Source: Pyropia yezoensis (lineage: Eukaryota > Rhodophyta > Bangiophyceae > Bangiales > Bangiaceae). Taken from it: a stretch of 64,000 bases of DNA. Positions 10,478-19,854 of the stretch are shown piece by piece. The notes below the pieces were generated by a model, which was not told where the DNA came from, made no database searches, and worked only from the letters and a program-made list of their open reading frames with translations. Each line of letters opens with the position of its first letter. Position 1 is the first letter of the stretch. A program made the translations under genes and the position numbers. Location: NCBI GenBank assembly GCA_009829735.1, contig CM020619.1, forward strand, positions 26,314,063 through 26,378,062. The letters run 5' to 3'.

Positions 10478-10946
10478 TGTGGCAGTATTGACCCCCAGGT
10501 AGGGGGGCAACACGTGCCATGCAAGGGGCGGCAGGCCACTAGCCTGATCCGTTCCTCCCCCTGCATTTGGGTCCATATTCCCTAAGTTTGGGATAGTTAG
10601 CTTAGTAGTAAATCCAACTTGGATTTGAGGGTTTTCTGCATTTATCGTCTTGAATTTTCGTGTGGCCCGGTGGGCAGGTGCTGGGGTGGGAGATTCTGAG
10701 TGGCGAGATTCTGAGTGGACCCTGGGGGGATAAGGGGAGGGACAGCGGGGCTTGGCCCTGCGTCCCCGTCCCGACCAAGAAACTGTTGGACCACACACCA
10801 TCCTCTTGTTTGTCCGTGGGGGGTTTGCCCCACAACAGGGACAGAGTGTGTGCGACTTGCACTTCTTCCGGTTCCCCCGACACGGGAGGCAGCCCTAGCA
10901 CACCGCCCCAACTTGGGTGCCGTGTGTGCTTGTGGTTTTTGCCACC
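10478..10946 (+). repeat. 5' LTR of inner element
   Basis: It begins TGTGGCAG and ends GCCACC, against GCCACA in the other copy. It is otherwise the same as 19386-19854. It contains a small tandem duplication GAGATTCTGAGTGG at about 10688-10718. Confidence 0.95.
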
Positions 10947-10949
10947 ATT

Positions 10950-10966
10950 TGGTGGAGCAGCAGGGG
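10950..10966 (+). other. Primer-binding site of inner element
   Basis: TGGTGGAGCAGCAGGGG begins three bases after the LTR and is identical to the site in the outer element. The same tRNA therefore probably primes both. Confidence 0.78.
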
Positions 10967-11066
10967 ACAGAGGTAAACTTTACCTCCGGGTGCACCCGGG
11001 TGTAGGGGGCCCTCTGTCTCAGAGGAGCGGTGGTCTTGGACCGTGTCATACGGATCGTCTGCCAAC

Positions 11067-13013
11067 ATGGCTAGCTCGGACCCCCCGTCGTCCGGGGAGT
11101 ACACGGGTGACGCACGTACTTCAGTGCCTTTGAATACTGGTGAGACACAGGTGGGTTTACCTGGGGTCGCAGAGGGACTGGAGGTCCCTCAAGCCAGCAG
11201 GACTGGAAGTACGGGCGGGCAACAGGCCACCCCGACTCAGTCGGGAGTTCACTCGGGTGACACTTTTGATGTGGGTGGGCCGAAGTCTGGCCACCGCGTG
11301 GTATACTCAACGGGAACGTCCCAAGGGGTGAGGACTGTCCCCGCGGGTTCCACTCGGGTTGGAGCCAACTTTGGCTTGGAGTCGTCGCCAACTAGGCTTT
11401 CGGAGGACGGTGGACCTCCGTTGGTCGGCGATGGGCTCGCGCCCATGCCCCCGGTTGAGACCCCTGAGGAACGTGGTTACCCCTCAGGTGGACTCCCGGA
11501 GGCGGACCGAGACTCAACTGGAGTCGTCAATCCACTCCTCGCGGAAACTGTCCGTCGGGAGGCGACCAATGTGTTGCGGCAGACTTTGCCGGACCTGGTG
11601 GTCACGATGACGAATACTATTCTGAATCAGATTGTGGCGAGTTTGCCAGATGGCCTTAATGTCCAGACCGGATTGGGGCTTTCGAGCCCGCAGGCGCAGG
11701 GGGAATCCCCCCTTACGCCTATCTCTGGTCGCCCCGAACTGGGGGCGACACCTGTGACTCCCAACGAGGGAGCCACACCATACTCGGTGGGGCGTACGCC
11801 CTTCACGGGGGAGTTCCCCCCGGAAACGCCGGCGGCTACACCAAGCGCGCCGCGCCGGACTACAGGCACTGAGAGTGAACTTACCCCAGTGCCACAGCGG
11901 CTGTTCCCTCAACGTGAGGTGCCGCCCAAGATCCAGGTAGCCAACCCGGTCTACCAGAGGATCTTTGACTGTGAGACCTACGCCCTCCACAACAAGTCGG
12001 TGGCCTATGGTCCTGACCAGGCCCGAGCCATGGGCCGTGCCAAGAAGAATGCACTTCATTCTTTTGGGCACAAAGCGGAGTGGGACGGAACTCCCCCCCT
12101 CCGTGTCTTTGAGTTCCTACGTCGTTTCACAAAAGCCTGTGACGACAATGCCATAAGTGAAGGCATGGCTTTTTACATGTTACAGGAGTTTACGAAGGGC
12201 GACCTACGGACAGAACTTATGTCCGTCATGCCCAGCTCCTCAAGTGGAGGCGCTGGGGAGGTGACGTCCTATTTGGAGCTCGTCAACTGGTTGTTGAGAG
12301 CCATGGTTGATGAGGCAGCGTTGGCTTCTCAAGTCGAGGAGTTTACGCAAGCCCATCAGGAAGAGGCGGAGGACGAGTTGTCCTTTGCGGAGCGAGTCCG
12401 TAAGCTCAACAATCTTTGTGGGCTTCTTCATCCACAAGCTGTGGTGAAGAGTCGGTTTGTGGAGGGACTCCATTGGTCAGTCCGGATGGAGACCCGGGAG
12501 CATAACACTACCCGGGCGACCCTGGCCGAGTTGGCCAGGTTCGCCTATCGCAGAGGCGAGGCCTACCGCAAGTTGCGGGAGGAACAACGCCAGGAGCGTC
12601 AGGCCGAGTTGGCCAAGGAACGGGAGGAGGCGCGCCAGGCCAGAGAGTTGAGAGAGGCACGCCGAGTCCGCAAGGAGAGGGTGGTAGCTGCCGTGGAAGC
12701 TTCCCAGGGTATCCCTTCGTCTTCCCCAGTTGGGAAGACCCCTCCCGGACCGGACCATCGGTGTTGGAACTGCAACTCCGATGGTCACTGGGCATATGAT
12801 TGCCCCAAGTTGAGTAAACGCATCCAACAACTTGCTAGGAATGCGAGTAAAAAGTCGGCTACGAACGAAGTACGTTCACGCCGCGAGGGTGGGTCTCGAC
12901 CGGTCGTTGCGGTCGCCACACCCTCGGCGGAGGAGGCGGACACGTCGTCCTCGGACTCGTCGTCTTCCTCCCCGCCCTCAGATTCGGACGCCAAGTCGGC
13001 GGGAAACGAATGA
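11067..13013 (+). CDS. Gag polyprotein of inner element (648 aa)
   Basis: This is the capsid/nucleocapsid protein. The N-terminal ~250 residues are Ser/Thr/Pro/Gly-rich and disordered-looking. A capsid-like helical domain follows (around VNWLLRAMVDEAALASQVEE), then a highly charged helix rich in Arg/Glu (EEQRQERQAELAKEREE), a CCHC knuckle (CWNCNSDGHWAYDC, residues ~566-580) and an acidic Ser tail. I chose the ATG at 11067; the frame is open eight codons upstream only from a GTG. The stop overlaps the pol ATG as ATGA (13010-13013), a -1 arrangement typical of re-initiation or frameshifting. Confidence 0.92.
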   Translation: MASSDPPSSGEYTGDARTSVPLNTGETQVGLPGVAEGLEVPQASRTGSTGGQQATPTQSGVHSGDTFDVGGPKSGHRVVYSTGTSQGVRTVPAGSTRVGANFGLESSPTRLSEDGGPPLVGDGLAPMPPVETPEERGYPSGGLPEADRDSTGVVNPLLAETVRREATNVLRQTLPDLVVTMTNTILNQIVASLPDGLNVQTGLGLSSPQAQGESPLTPISGRPELGATPVTPNEGATPYSVGRTPFTGEFPPETPAATPSAPRRTTGTESELTPVPQRLFPQREVPPKIQVANPVYQRIFDCETYALHNKSVAYGPDQARAMGRAKKNALHSFGHKAEWDGTPPLRVFEFLRRFTKACDDNAISEGMAFYMLQEFTKGDLRTELMSVMPSSSSGGAGEVTSYLELVNWLLRAMVDEAALASQVEEFTQAHQEEAEDELSFAERVRKLNNLCGLLHPQAVVKSRFVEGLHWSVRMETREHNTTRATLAELARFAYRRGEAYRKLREEQRQERQAELAKEREEARQARELREARRVRKERVVAAVEASQGIPSSSPVGKTPPGPDHRCWNCNSDGHWAYDCPKLSKRIQQLARNASKKSATNEVRSRREGGSRPVVAVATPSAEEADTSSSDSSSSSPPSDSDAKSAGNE

Positions 13014-16000
13014 CCGTTGGGGCTGGTCGTCCGAAGCTCACAACGGCAGCCTTGGCCAAGTGGGCCAGGAGGACGAACCAACCGTGCCGGATACTGCGGC
13101 GACCTAAGGGAGTCCGCCCACCTCGGGTAGGACTCCCCAAGAACGTAAACCCACGTCGGGTCATCGCGGTGCTGACGGGTGAGAACTTCCAGGTGGCTGG
13201 ACGGGTGCAACTTGCCCCCGGCCGTGCATGCTGTACCCGTATCGTACTTGATACCGGGTCAGGAGCCTCCTTGATACGCAAGTCGCTATTACCAAAGGAG
13301 GTGAAGCTCCAACGCTGGAGGTCCAAAGCTGACCATATGATTGACATCAATGGTGGGGTACTTCCCATCGTTGGTGCCGTGACCCTACCAACTAGGTTGG
13401 GAACCCATGAGGTCGACGTGACCTATGGCGTAGTTGAGAATATATCGGTACCCCTGCTTCTGGGTACCCCTTATGTTGTTACACAAGTGCCTTTGATTTG
13501 TGGCCCTGAGTACTGGGTCAAGTTGATGAATGGGGAGACTATCCCCATCCTTGGTAAGGGAAAGTCTGTGGCTCCTGTGACAGTCTCACAGTCGAAGCCT
13601 GTTTGCTCTGTGAGGGAAGGGTTTACTGCTACCCTGCGTTTAGCCCGCAAAGTCACGTTGTCCCCCAACTCGGTGGCGCACGTTGATGTTGTAACTGATT
13701 TTACGGGGAACGGGTTGGTGCACCCTCACCCCCGTCTTGCTCGCAAGCACCAAGTGCATGTTGCCCTTGGCACGATGGACTCCAAAGCCGGAGTCCCGTG
13801 GAGGATCCAGGTGATGAACCTGAGCCCGACGCCCAAGTACTTCAAGTCGGGAGCCAAGTTCGGCTATATCGACCAACACGAGGGACCGGTAGTAGCGGTC
13901 ACCCTCAACGCGGGCGCAAGTAGCGACCCGAAGTCCGGAAAGGAGAAGCATCAAACCAAGTCGGCCGCCTCTCCTCGACCCCATGTGAACATGGAGGGTG
14001 TCCCCCCCAGGTTGAGGGTTCAAGTTGAACGCCTCTTGGACCAATATCACAAGCTGTGGGATGGTCAATTGGGACTCATGAGAGCTACCCAACACCGGAT
14101 CGAGTTGAAGCCCGGTGCACCCCCTATACGCCAACAACCGTATAGGGGAGGACCTCGTTCAAAAGCCCTCGTTAAGGAGCAAGTTGCTCGCATGGAGGCC
14201 CTCGATGTGATCGAGGCCAGCAACGCCGAGTGGGCGAGTCCGGTGGTTATCGTCCCCAAAGTTGATGGGACCCCCCGGTTCTGTATCGACTACCGTAAGC
14301 TCAACGAGAGCACGGTGAAGGACAGTTATCCCCTACCTAGGATGGACGACTGTCTGGACTCTCTGGGGGAGGCGAACGTGTTCTCTACCCTGGACTGTAA
14401 CGCGGGGTACTGGCAAATTCCCATTGCCCCGGAGGACAGGCATAAAACTACCTTTACCTGTCACTGTGGTACCTACCAGTGCAAGCGCCTACCGTTTGGT
14501 CTGTGTAACGCGCCGGCAACTTTCCAGCGCGCTATGGACATGATTCTGGCCGGAGTACGGTGGCAGATCTGTCTTGTGTACCTAGACGATATCATTGTGT
14601 TCTCCCGAAGTCCGGAGGAACACATTGGCCATCTTGGCCAGGTGTTCAAGCTACTTGCTGACGCCGGTGTGTCACTGAAGGCGAGTAAGTGCCACCTCTT
14701 TACTCAAGAGGTGGAGTACTTGGGACATGTTGTCCATCCGGGGCGTCTCAGTGTTAACGAGAAGAACTTGAGGGCCATTCGTAAGGCTCAGTACCCCCGG
14801 ACCCAGACCCAGATGAGGAGCTTCCTCGGGATGTGTAACATGTACCGACGTTTCACCAAGGGCTTCGCCAAGGTGGCGAAGCCGTTGAATGAGCTAGTGA
14901 GCTCAACGCTACCGAAGAACCTGCCTCCCCCAAGTCGGGTGGAGCAGGAATCCTTTGAGACTCTTCGGGACCTTCTGCTGAAGCCCCCCATCTTGGCTAT
15001 TCCCAGGTTGGGAGGCCACTACATCCTGGATGTGGACGCTAGCACGACCAACTTGGTTGTGTGTTGCTTCAGCAGCAGCCGGACAAGGAGTACTTGCCGG
15101 TGGGATACTTTAGTAAGGGGCTGAACTCGCCCGAGAAGAACTACGGAGTCACCGAGTTGGAAGGACTCGCAGTGGTGTGGGCGGTGACGTCCCTTCGTCA
15201 CTACCTGGAGGGTGAGAAGTTCCTCATCCGCTGTGACCACCGCGCGTTGCAGTTCATCTTTAAGACGGACTGTACGAACACTCGTCTCAACCGGTGGAGG
15301 GTGCGACTGGCACCCTTCAACTTTGACATTGAGTACCGACCTGGCAGGCAACATGCCCTTGCCGACGGCCTCTCTCGGGTACCTACCGAGGGGCTGGACA
15401 CTAACCCAGTCGATGAGGACATCCCCATCGTGGGGGTAGTCACGCGCTCGGGTCAGGCGTTGAACCCCGAGGCGCCAGGGAACAAGAAGTACTTGCCCCT
15501 GTCCCTGGACGAGGTGGTGAAGGCCCAGGCCGAGGATCCCTTCTGCAAGTCGCAGAGGGATACACTGGATACAGTGGCGGAGACGCGGTTCTTTCTGGGA
15601 GACGATGGCCTCCTCATGAGGAGGGGGGTATTCCAGGGGACCGAACAACTTGTCGTCCCCGCATCCCTCAAGGACAGTATCCTTGAGAGGGAGCACAACG
15701 CTCCCACGGGTGGACACCTGGGGTCTAGTAAACTGTACCAGACCCTGAGGACCAGGTACTACTGGCCGTCCATGGTGGTGGACATCTACAGTTGGGTGGC
15801 TGCCTGCACAAGTTGTGCACAGAATCGTCTGATGGAACGGCGGCCTACTACGGCTATGCTATTGTTCCCGGCCAAGGAGCCCTTCGCCACGTTGGCGATG
15901 GACATCCTTCGGCCACTGCCCGTGACCGAGGAGGGCAACCAGTACCTCCTGGTCATCTGTGACCGCTTCACGAAACTTACGCGAGCGATCCCACTGGCAG

Positions 16001-16992
16001 AGATCACGGCCATGTCGGTCGTGTCAGCCTTCCTAGATCACTGGGTTGCCGCGTATGGCATCCCAGATAGTACACTATCGGACAATGGACCGCAATTTGC
16101 GTCTGTACTGTTTCAGGGAGTGCTGGATATGTTGGGGGTTATGGCAAACTATGCCACCCCCTACCACCCACAAACTAATGGGCAGGTGGAGCGCTTCAAC
16201 AAAACTATTGTTAGGCAGCTACGCCACTATGTGAGTGAGCACGTAAAGACGTGGGACCAATACATTTCTATCCTTACTACTGCCTACAATTCGCAGGTTC
16301 ACTCATCTACAGGGGAAGTACCCCTCGCTTTTGTGACCCCCCGTCGCGTGCGGTCTATTGCCGTGCGGCGGTCGCTCCCAACTAGGGAGGATGGTGGCAG
16401 TACGCCTACTCCTACTGAGAGTAAGGCGGAGTTCGCCGCTAGGCTTGAAAACCTCATCCCTAAAGTCAGGGCTGAGATGGACAAAGCACAAAAGCGCTAC
16501 AAGCGTACCTTTGACAAAAAGGTGCGCAATGCTAAACATGTCCCCGAGCAGGGTGACTGGGTGCTGGTACACTCGCACACCCCAACTGGGGGTAAGCTGG
16601 TATTCCAGACGAAGGGACCGTACCAGGTCCTTCGTACTGATGGGCGGCGCTTCACCATCGAAAGTGACGATGGGGTCCGCACAGTGAACGGACAGGACGT
16701 GGTCAAAGTTGCACCACCGCCTGCAGGAGACCCAGCTTGGGCGCGTGCGTTGGAATCGTGGCGCCTCCCCTCACTGCCTGCGGCCAAACAGGGCCCACAA
16801 GAGTACGTGTTCGATAAGTTCATCGACCACGGATGGGATGAAGACACTGACCGCCTCATGTGGAGGGTGCGTTGGTTTGGCTACAAAGCCAAGGATGATA
16901 CGTGGGAGTATGTGGAGGACCTTCCCGCTGAGAAGGTCCGGGCGTACTGCGCCCGGAATGAGATAGACCCTAACAGCCCTCCCTCAACGTGA
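13010..16992 (+). pseudogene. Pol polyprotein of inner element, broken by one frameshift
   Basis: The first frame (13010 to 15124) gives protease (VLDTGSGASLI, residue ~80), reverse transcriptase (FSTLDCNAGYWQIP; YLDDIIVFS at about residue 524) and the start of RNase H (ILDVDAST). Homology continues in the -1 register from about 15061 to 16992: rest of RNase H (IRCDHRALQF), HHCC finger (GGHLGSSK, CTSCAQ), DDE integrase (LAMDILRPLP, LSDNGPQ, NGQVERFNK), GPY/F-like module (KGPYQVL) and chromodomain (WRVRWFGYKAKDDTWEYVEDL). The switch lies at 15050-15062, next to a short G/T run, and looks like a single missing base. Gag and the rest of pol are open, so this lesion is recent or a sequencing error. 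Confidence 0.92.
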
Positions 16993-17103
16993 GGGAAGGC
17001 CGAGCAACAGTGCCAAGAGAGTGCTTCAAGTCGAAGTGGTACGCAGAGTGGCTTCTATCTACAGCCCTAACCCTCACACTCTCACAACAAAGGCAACTAC
17101 CAA

Positions 17104-19047
17104 CTAGGCACGCATGCTAGACTCTCCCACTCCACGGCCCTCGCCCTCACGTGGAGGCGAGCGGCGAGACCCACGCCGATAACGGTCTCCACTTGTTGGA
17201 GGGGGCGGCGGCTCCAAGTCGGAACCGTCGCGTCCCTCACGGTCGCGCAAGTGGCGCCGACCGTGGCCACTCTTCTGCCTGGTCTTGCGCGCAAGTTTGC
17301 GACGCAGACGCTGGACAGACTCCGTCTTTGACGGGGTAGAGGACTCCGAAACGGAGTAAGACAACTCGTCTTCCGATACGGAAGGAGAGCGCCGCGAGTG
17401 TCGGCGACGACGGCGAGGAGGCGAGTATGCCCGGCTCGCGCGACGTTTGCCACGCCCAAGTGGGGCTGGCTGGGGCATAATAGCCCCAATGCGAGCCAAC
17501 TCGGCTGTCATAAACTCCGCCACCGACTCGCAACTCGCGGTCGCCACTGCAGTACGAACGCGCTCCTCAAGTTGAGGAGTCTCGGAACTCTGTAGGGTTG
17601 CGGTCGACGCGGCCAACCAGGAAATGGTGCGCACCAACGTGGTGATCATCATCTCTGAGGTTAGAGGCGTGGGCGGCAACACCAACTTGGGGTATACCGT
17701 CAGGAGGGTGGCCCCCAAGTTGGGGGACACCGGGGTGGAAGACTCCACGGCCACGCTGATCGGGATGTTCCCGTGAGGTTGGAAAGGAACAGGAGGAAGC
17801 GGAGGGGCCCGCCGAGGTGGCGGTACCCGGGTGTAACTGCGACCCCGACTTGGGGCCCCCGCAGTGGGTTGAGTCATATGGTCATCATAGGACGGCACGG
17901 CCATAACTATGGGCTTGTCCGGGGGTGGCGCAGTGTGGCGATCCACCCCCGGGGCATACGGGTAGTCCCCGATGCCCAACCCCTCTCGTAGGACCACACG
18001 GCCGTCGTGAAGTTCACGAGCGACCCACACGAACTGTCGAAGTGCGCCATCGTCCTTGGGCCCACGAGTGGGGCGGCGCAACTTGTGCTCAATGCTCTCC
18101 CACTCGATAAACTTATGGAGCCGGAGCATCTCCTCAAGTAGAGTGAGTTGTCCTGATGAGCACCCCTCAGCAGCTAGCTGAGGGGTGAGCTGTTCCAAAC
18201 CTTGGAGGAGCCGGAGGGGGAGATGCCAGAGCATCCCCCGCCGCTGAACACAGGACACCCAGGTCGACATGACCTCGAGGAGCCACTGGGTGGCCAACAT
18301 GGCCCACACCAGGTGATCAGGGGCAGCCGTCAACATGACGGAGCCGAAGTGGTCAAGCAACCGTGGCAACAACGCCGGGAACCCGTAGGGGACCTCAACT
18401 TGAGGCCACCACTCGGGCTTCTTCGGATAGTACTGCTCCTTACTGGCAGCAGACTGTTGAGGAAACTCAAGTTGAGCCGAGGTCACCAAGTAGGGACCTC
18501 GCCGGAAGTCTTTCTCCATCCGCACATCAAAGTGATGAGTGTGCGGATCGGCCTCGTGGAGGTACGGTGGGCGAGTTGCCACAGCGTCCCACGTGAAGGT
18601 CGGCAAGTCGCCGGGACCCGGGATAGCTCCCCCGCGGTCCACCATGGCCTTGGCACGCTGAACGTCCTCAACCTCCTCATCGTCCAGGAAGGCAAACTGG
18701 TCCGTCCTGAAGCCGGCAGGGAACCCGACCCTACGGGGATACTTCTCCCGCAGGCGGTCCCATACCCGGCCCATCGCTGCGCCAAGTCGGCCACAGCGAA
18801 GAACAGTCAGCCCCTCCTCATAGAGAGGCCAAGCGGGGTAAAACCACCGCCCCAAGGCCTCACGCGGGACAACTTGTCCCGCCTCCGGGAAAGACCCCGC
18901 CGTCAACCCAAAGCCGGGTGACGCGGGAGTCCCGTTCCCCGGAGCGATCGCGGAGCCCCCGCCGGAAGTCCCGGCGGGTGCTGCCCCGTAGGAGGTGTCC
19001 TCCATGCGCTCGTCAAGAGAGTCCGTCTCCACTCCCGGAGTCGCCAT
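17104..19047 (-). CDS. Long antisense ORF of inner chromovirus (647 aa), function unknown
   Basis: This frame runs opposite to gag-pol between the chromodomain and the 3' LTR, and converges on pol with 111 bp between stops. The first ATG at 19047 begins MATPGVETDSLDERMED. The central part (residues ~80-350) is mixed and foldable: it is rich in aromatic and charged residues (EQYYPKKPEWWPQVEVPYG, WESIEHKLRRPTRG), with Leu-rich predicted helices. The middle is Pro-rich. The C-terminus is strongly Arg/Ser-rich (YSPPRRRRRHSRRS), like SR proteins or a nucleic-acid-binding tail. I recognise no domain. Extra antisense frames at this position are known in plant Ty3/gypsy elements. Its length and balanced composition argue that it is coding. 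Confidence 0.7.
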   Translation of the reverse strand: MATPGVETDSLDERMEDTSYGAAPAGTSGGGSAIAPGNGTPASPGFGLTAGSFPEAGQVVPREALGRWFYPAWPLYEEGLTVLRCGRLGAAMGRVWDRLREKYPRRVGFPAGFRTDQFAFLDDEEVEDVQRAKAMVDRGGAIPGPGDLPTFTWDAVATRPPYLHEADPHTHHFDVRMEKDFRRGPYLVTSAQLEFPQQSAASKEQYYPKKPEWWPQVEVPYGFPALLPRLLDHFGSVMLTAAPDHLVWAMLATQWLLEVMSTWVSCVQRRGMLWHLPLRLLQGLEQLTPQLAAEGCSSGQLTLLEEMLRLHKFIEWESIEHKLRRPTRGPKDDGALRQFVWVARELHDGRVVLREGLGIGDYPYAPGVDRHTAPPPDKPIVMAVPSYDDHMTQPTAGAPSRGRSYTRVPPPRRAPPLPPVPFQPHGNIPISVAVESSTPVSPNLGATLLTVYPKLVLPPTPLTSEMMITTLVRTISWLAASTATLQSSETPQLEERVRTAVATASCESVAEFMTAELARIGAIMPQPAPLGRGKRRASRAYSPPRRRRRHSRRSPSVSEDELSYSVSESSTPSKTESVQRLRRKLARKTRQKSGHGRRHLRDREGRDGSDLEPPPPPTSGDRYRRGSRRSPPREGEGRGVGESSMRA

Positions 19048-19372
19048 GGCTCTCCCCAAGTTGGGGAGAGACGCTCTGGCTATCGCAGCACGAGACCCGC
19101 CTCGAGTTGAGGGGGACTCGGATCGTGGGTATACGGGTGGCCTCCCCAGCGTGGGGCGGCCCAGTGAAAGGTGAAGGGGAGGTGGTGGTGATGGTGAAGT
19201 GTGAACTGAGGAGAGCAAGCTGCCGAGTGGGCAAGCTTGAGGAGAGGGGCGGTCAACGTGACCGCCTCCACATCCGTGTTACGTACTCGATGGGGGACAG
19301 CAAGTCGCGCCCCCAACGCCGAGACGTGCGTTTACGCACCCCCTCACAGGGCCGACCGGGTCGGTCGGAACT

Positions 19373-19385
19373 GAGGAGAGGGGAG
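19373..19385 (+). other. Polypurine tract of inner element
   Basis: Thirteen purines, GAGGAGAGGGGAG, directly abut the 3' LTR, as required for plus-strand priming. Confidence 0.85.
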
Positions 19386-19854
19386 TGTGGCAGTATTGAC
19401 CCCCAGGTAGGGGGGCAACACGTGCCATGCAAGGGGCGGCAGGCCACTAGCCTGATCCGTTCCTCCCCCTGCATTTGGGTCCATATTCCCTAAGTTTGGG
19501 ATAGTTAGCTTAGTAGTAAATCCAACTTGGATTTGAGGGTTTTCTGCATTTATCGTCTTGAATTTTCGTGTGGCCCGGTGGGCAGGTGCTGGGGTGGGAG
19601 ATTCTGAGTGGCGAGATTCTGAGTGGACCCTGGGGGGATAAGGGGAGGGACAGCGGGGCTTGGCCCTGCGTCCCCGTCCCGACCAAGAAACTGTTGGACC
19701 ACACACCATCCTCTTGTTTGTCCGTGGGGGGTTTGCCCCACAACAGGGACAGAGTGTGTGCGACTTGCACTTCTTCCGGTTCCCCCGACACGGGAGGCAG
19801 CCCTAGCACACCGCCCCAACTTGGGTGCCGTGTGTGCTTGTGGTTTTTGCCACA
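19386..19854 (+). repeat. 3' LTR of inner element
   Basis: Matches 10478-10946 and ends in CA, followed by the target copy GGTAC at 19855-19859. Confidence 0.95.

Larger units (their letters stand above)
10478..19854 (+). mobile_element. Inner Ty3/gypsy chromovirus, plus strand (9377 bp), nested in outer integrase
   Basis: The 469-bp LTRs (10478-10946 and 19386-19854) differ by a single base that I can see. The 5-bp target duplication GGTAC is perfect (10473-10477 and 19855-19859). Order: LTR, primer-binding site, gag, pol (protease, RT, RNase H, integrase, chromodomain), a 2-kb antisense open frame, polypurine tract, LTR. The near-identical LTRs and nested position show it is younger than its host element. 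Pol carries one frameshift near 15050-15062. Confidence 0.95.
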
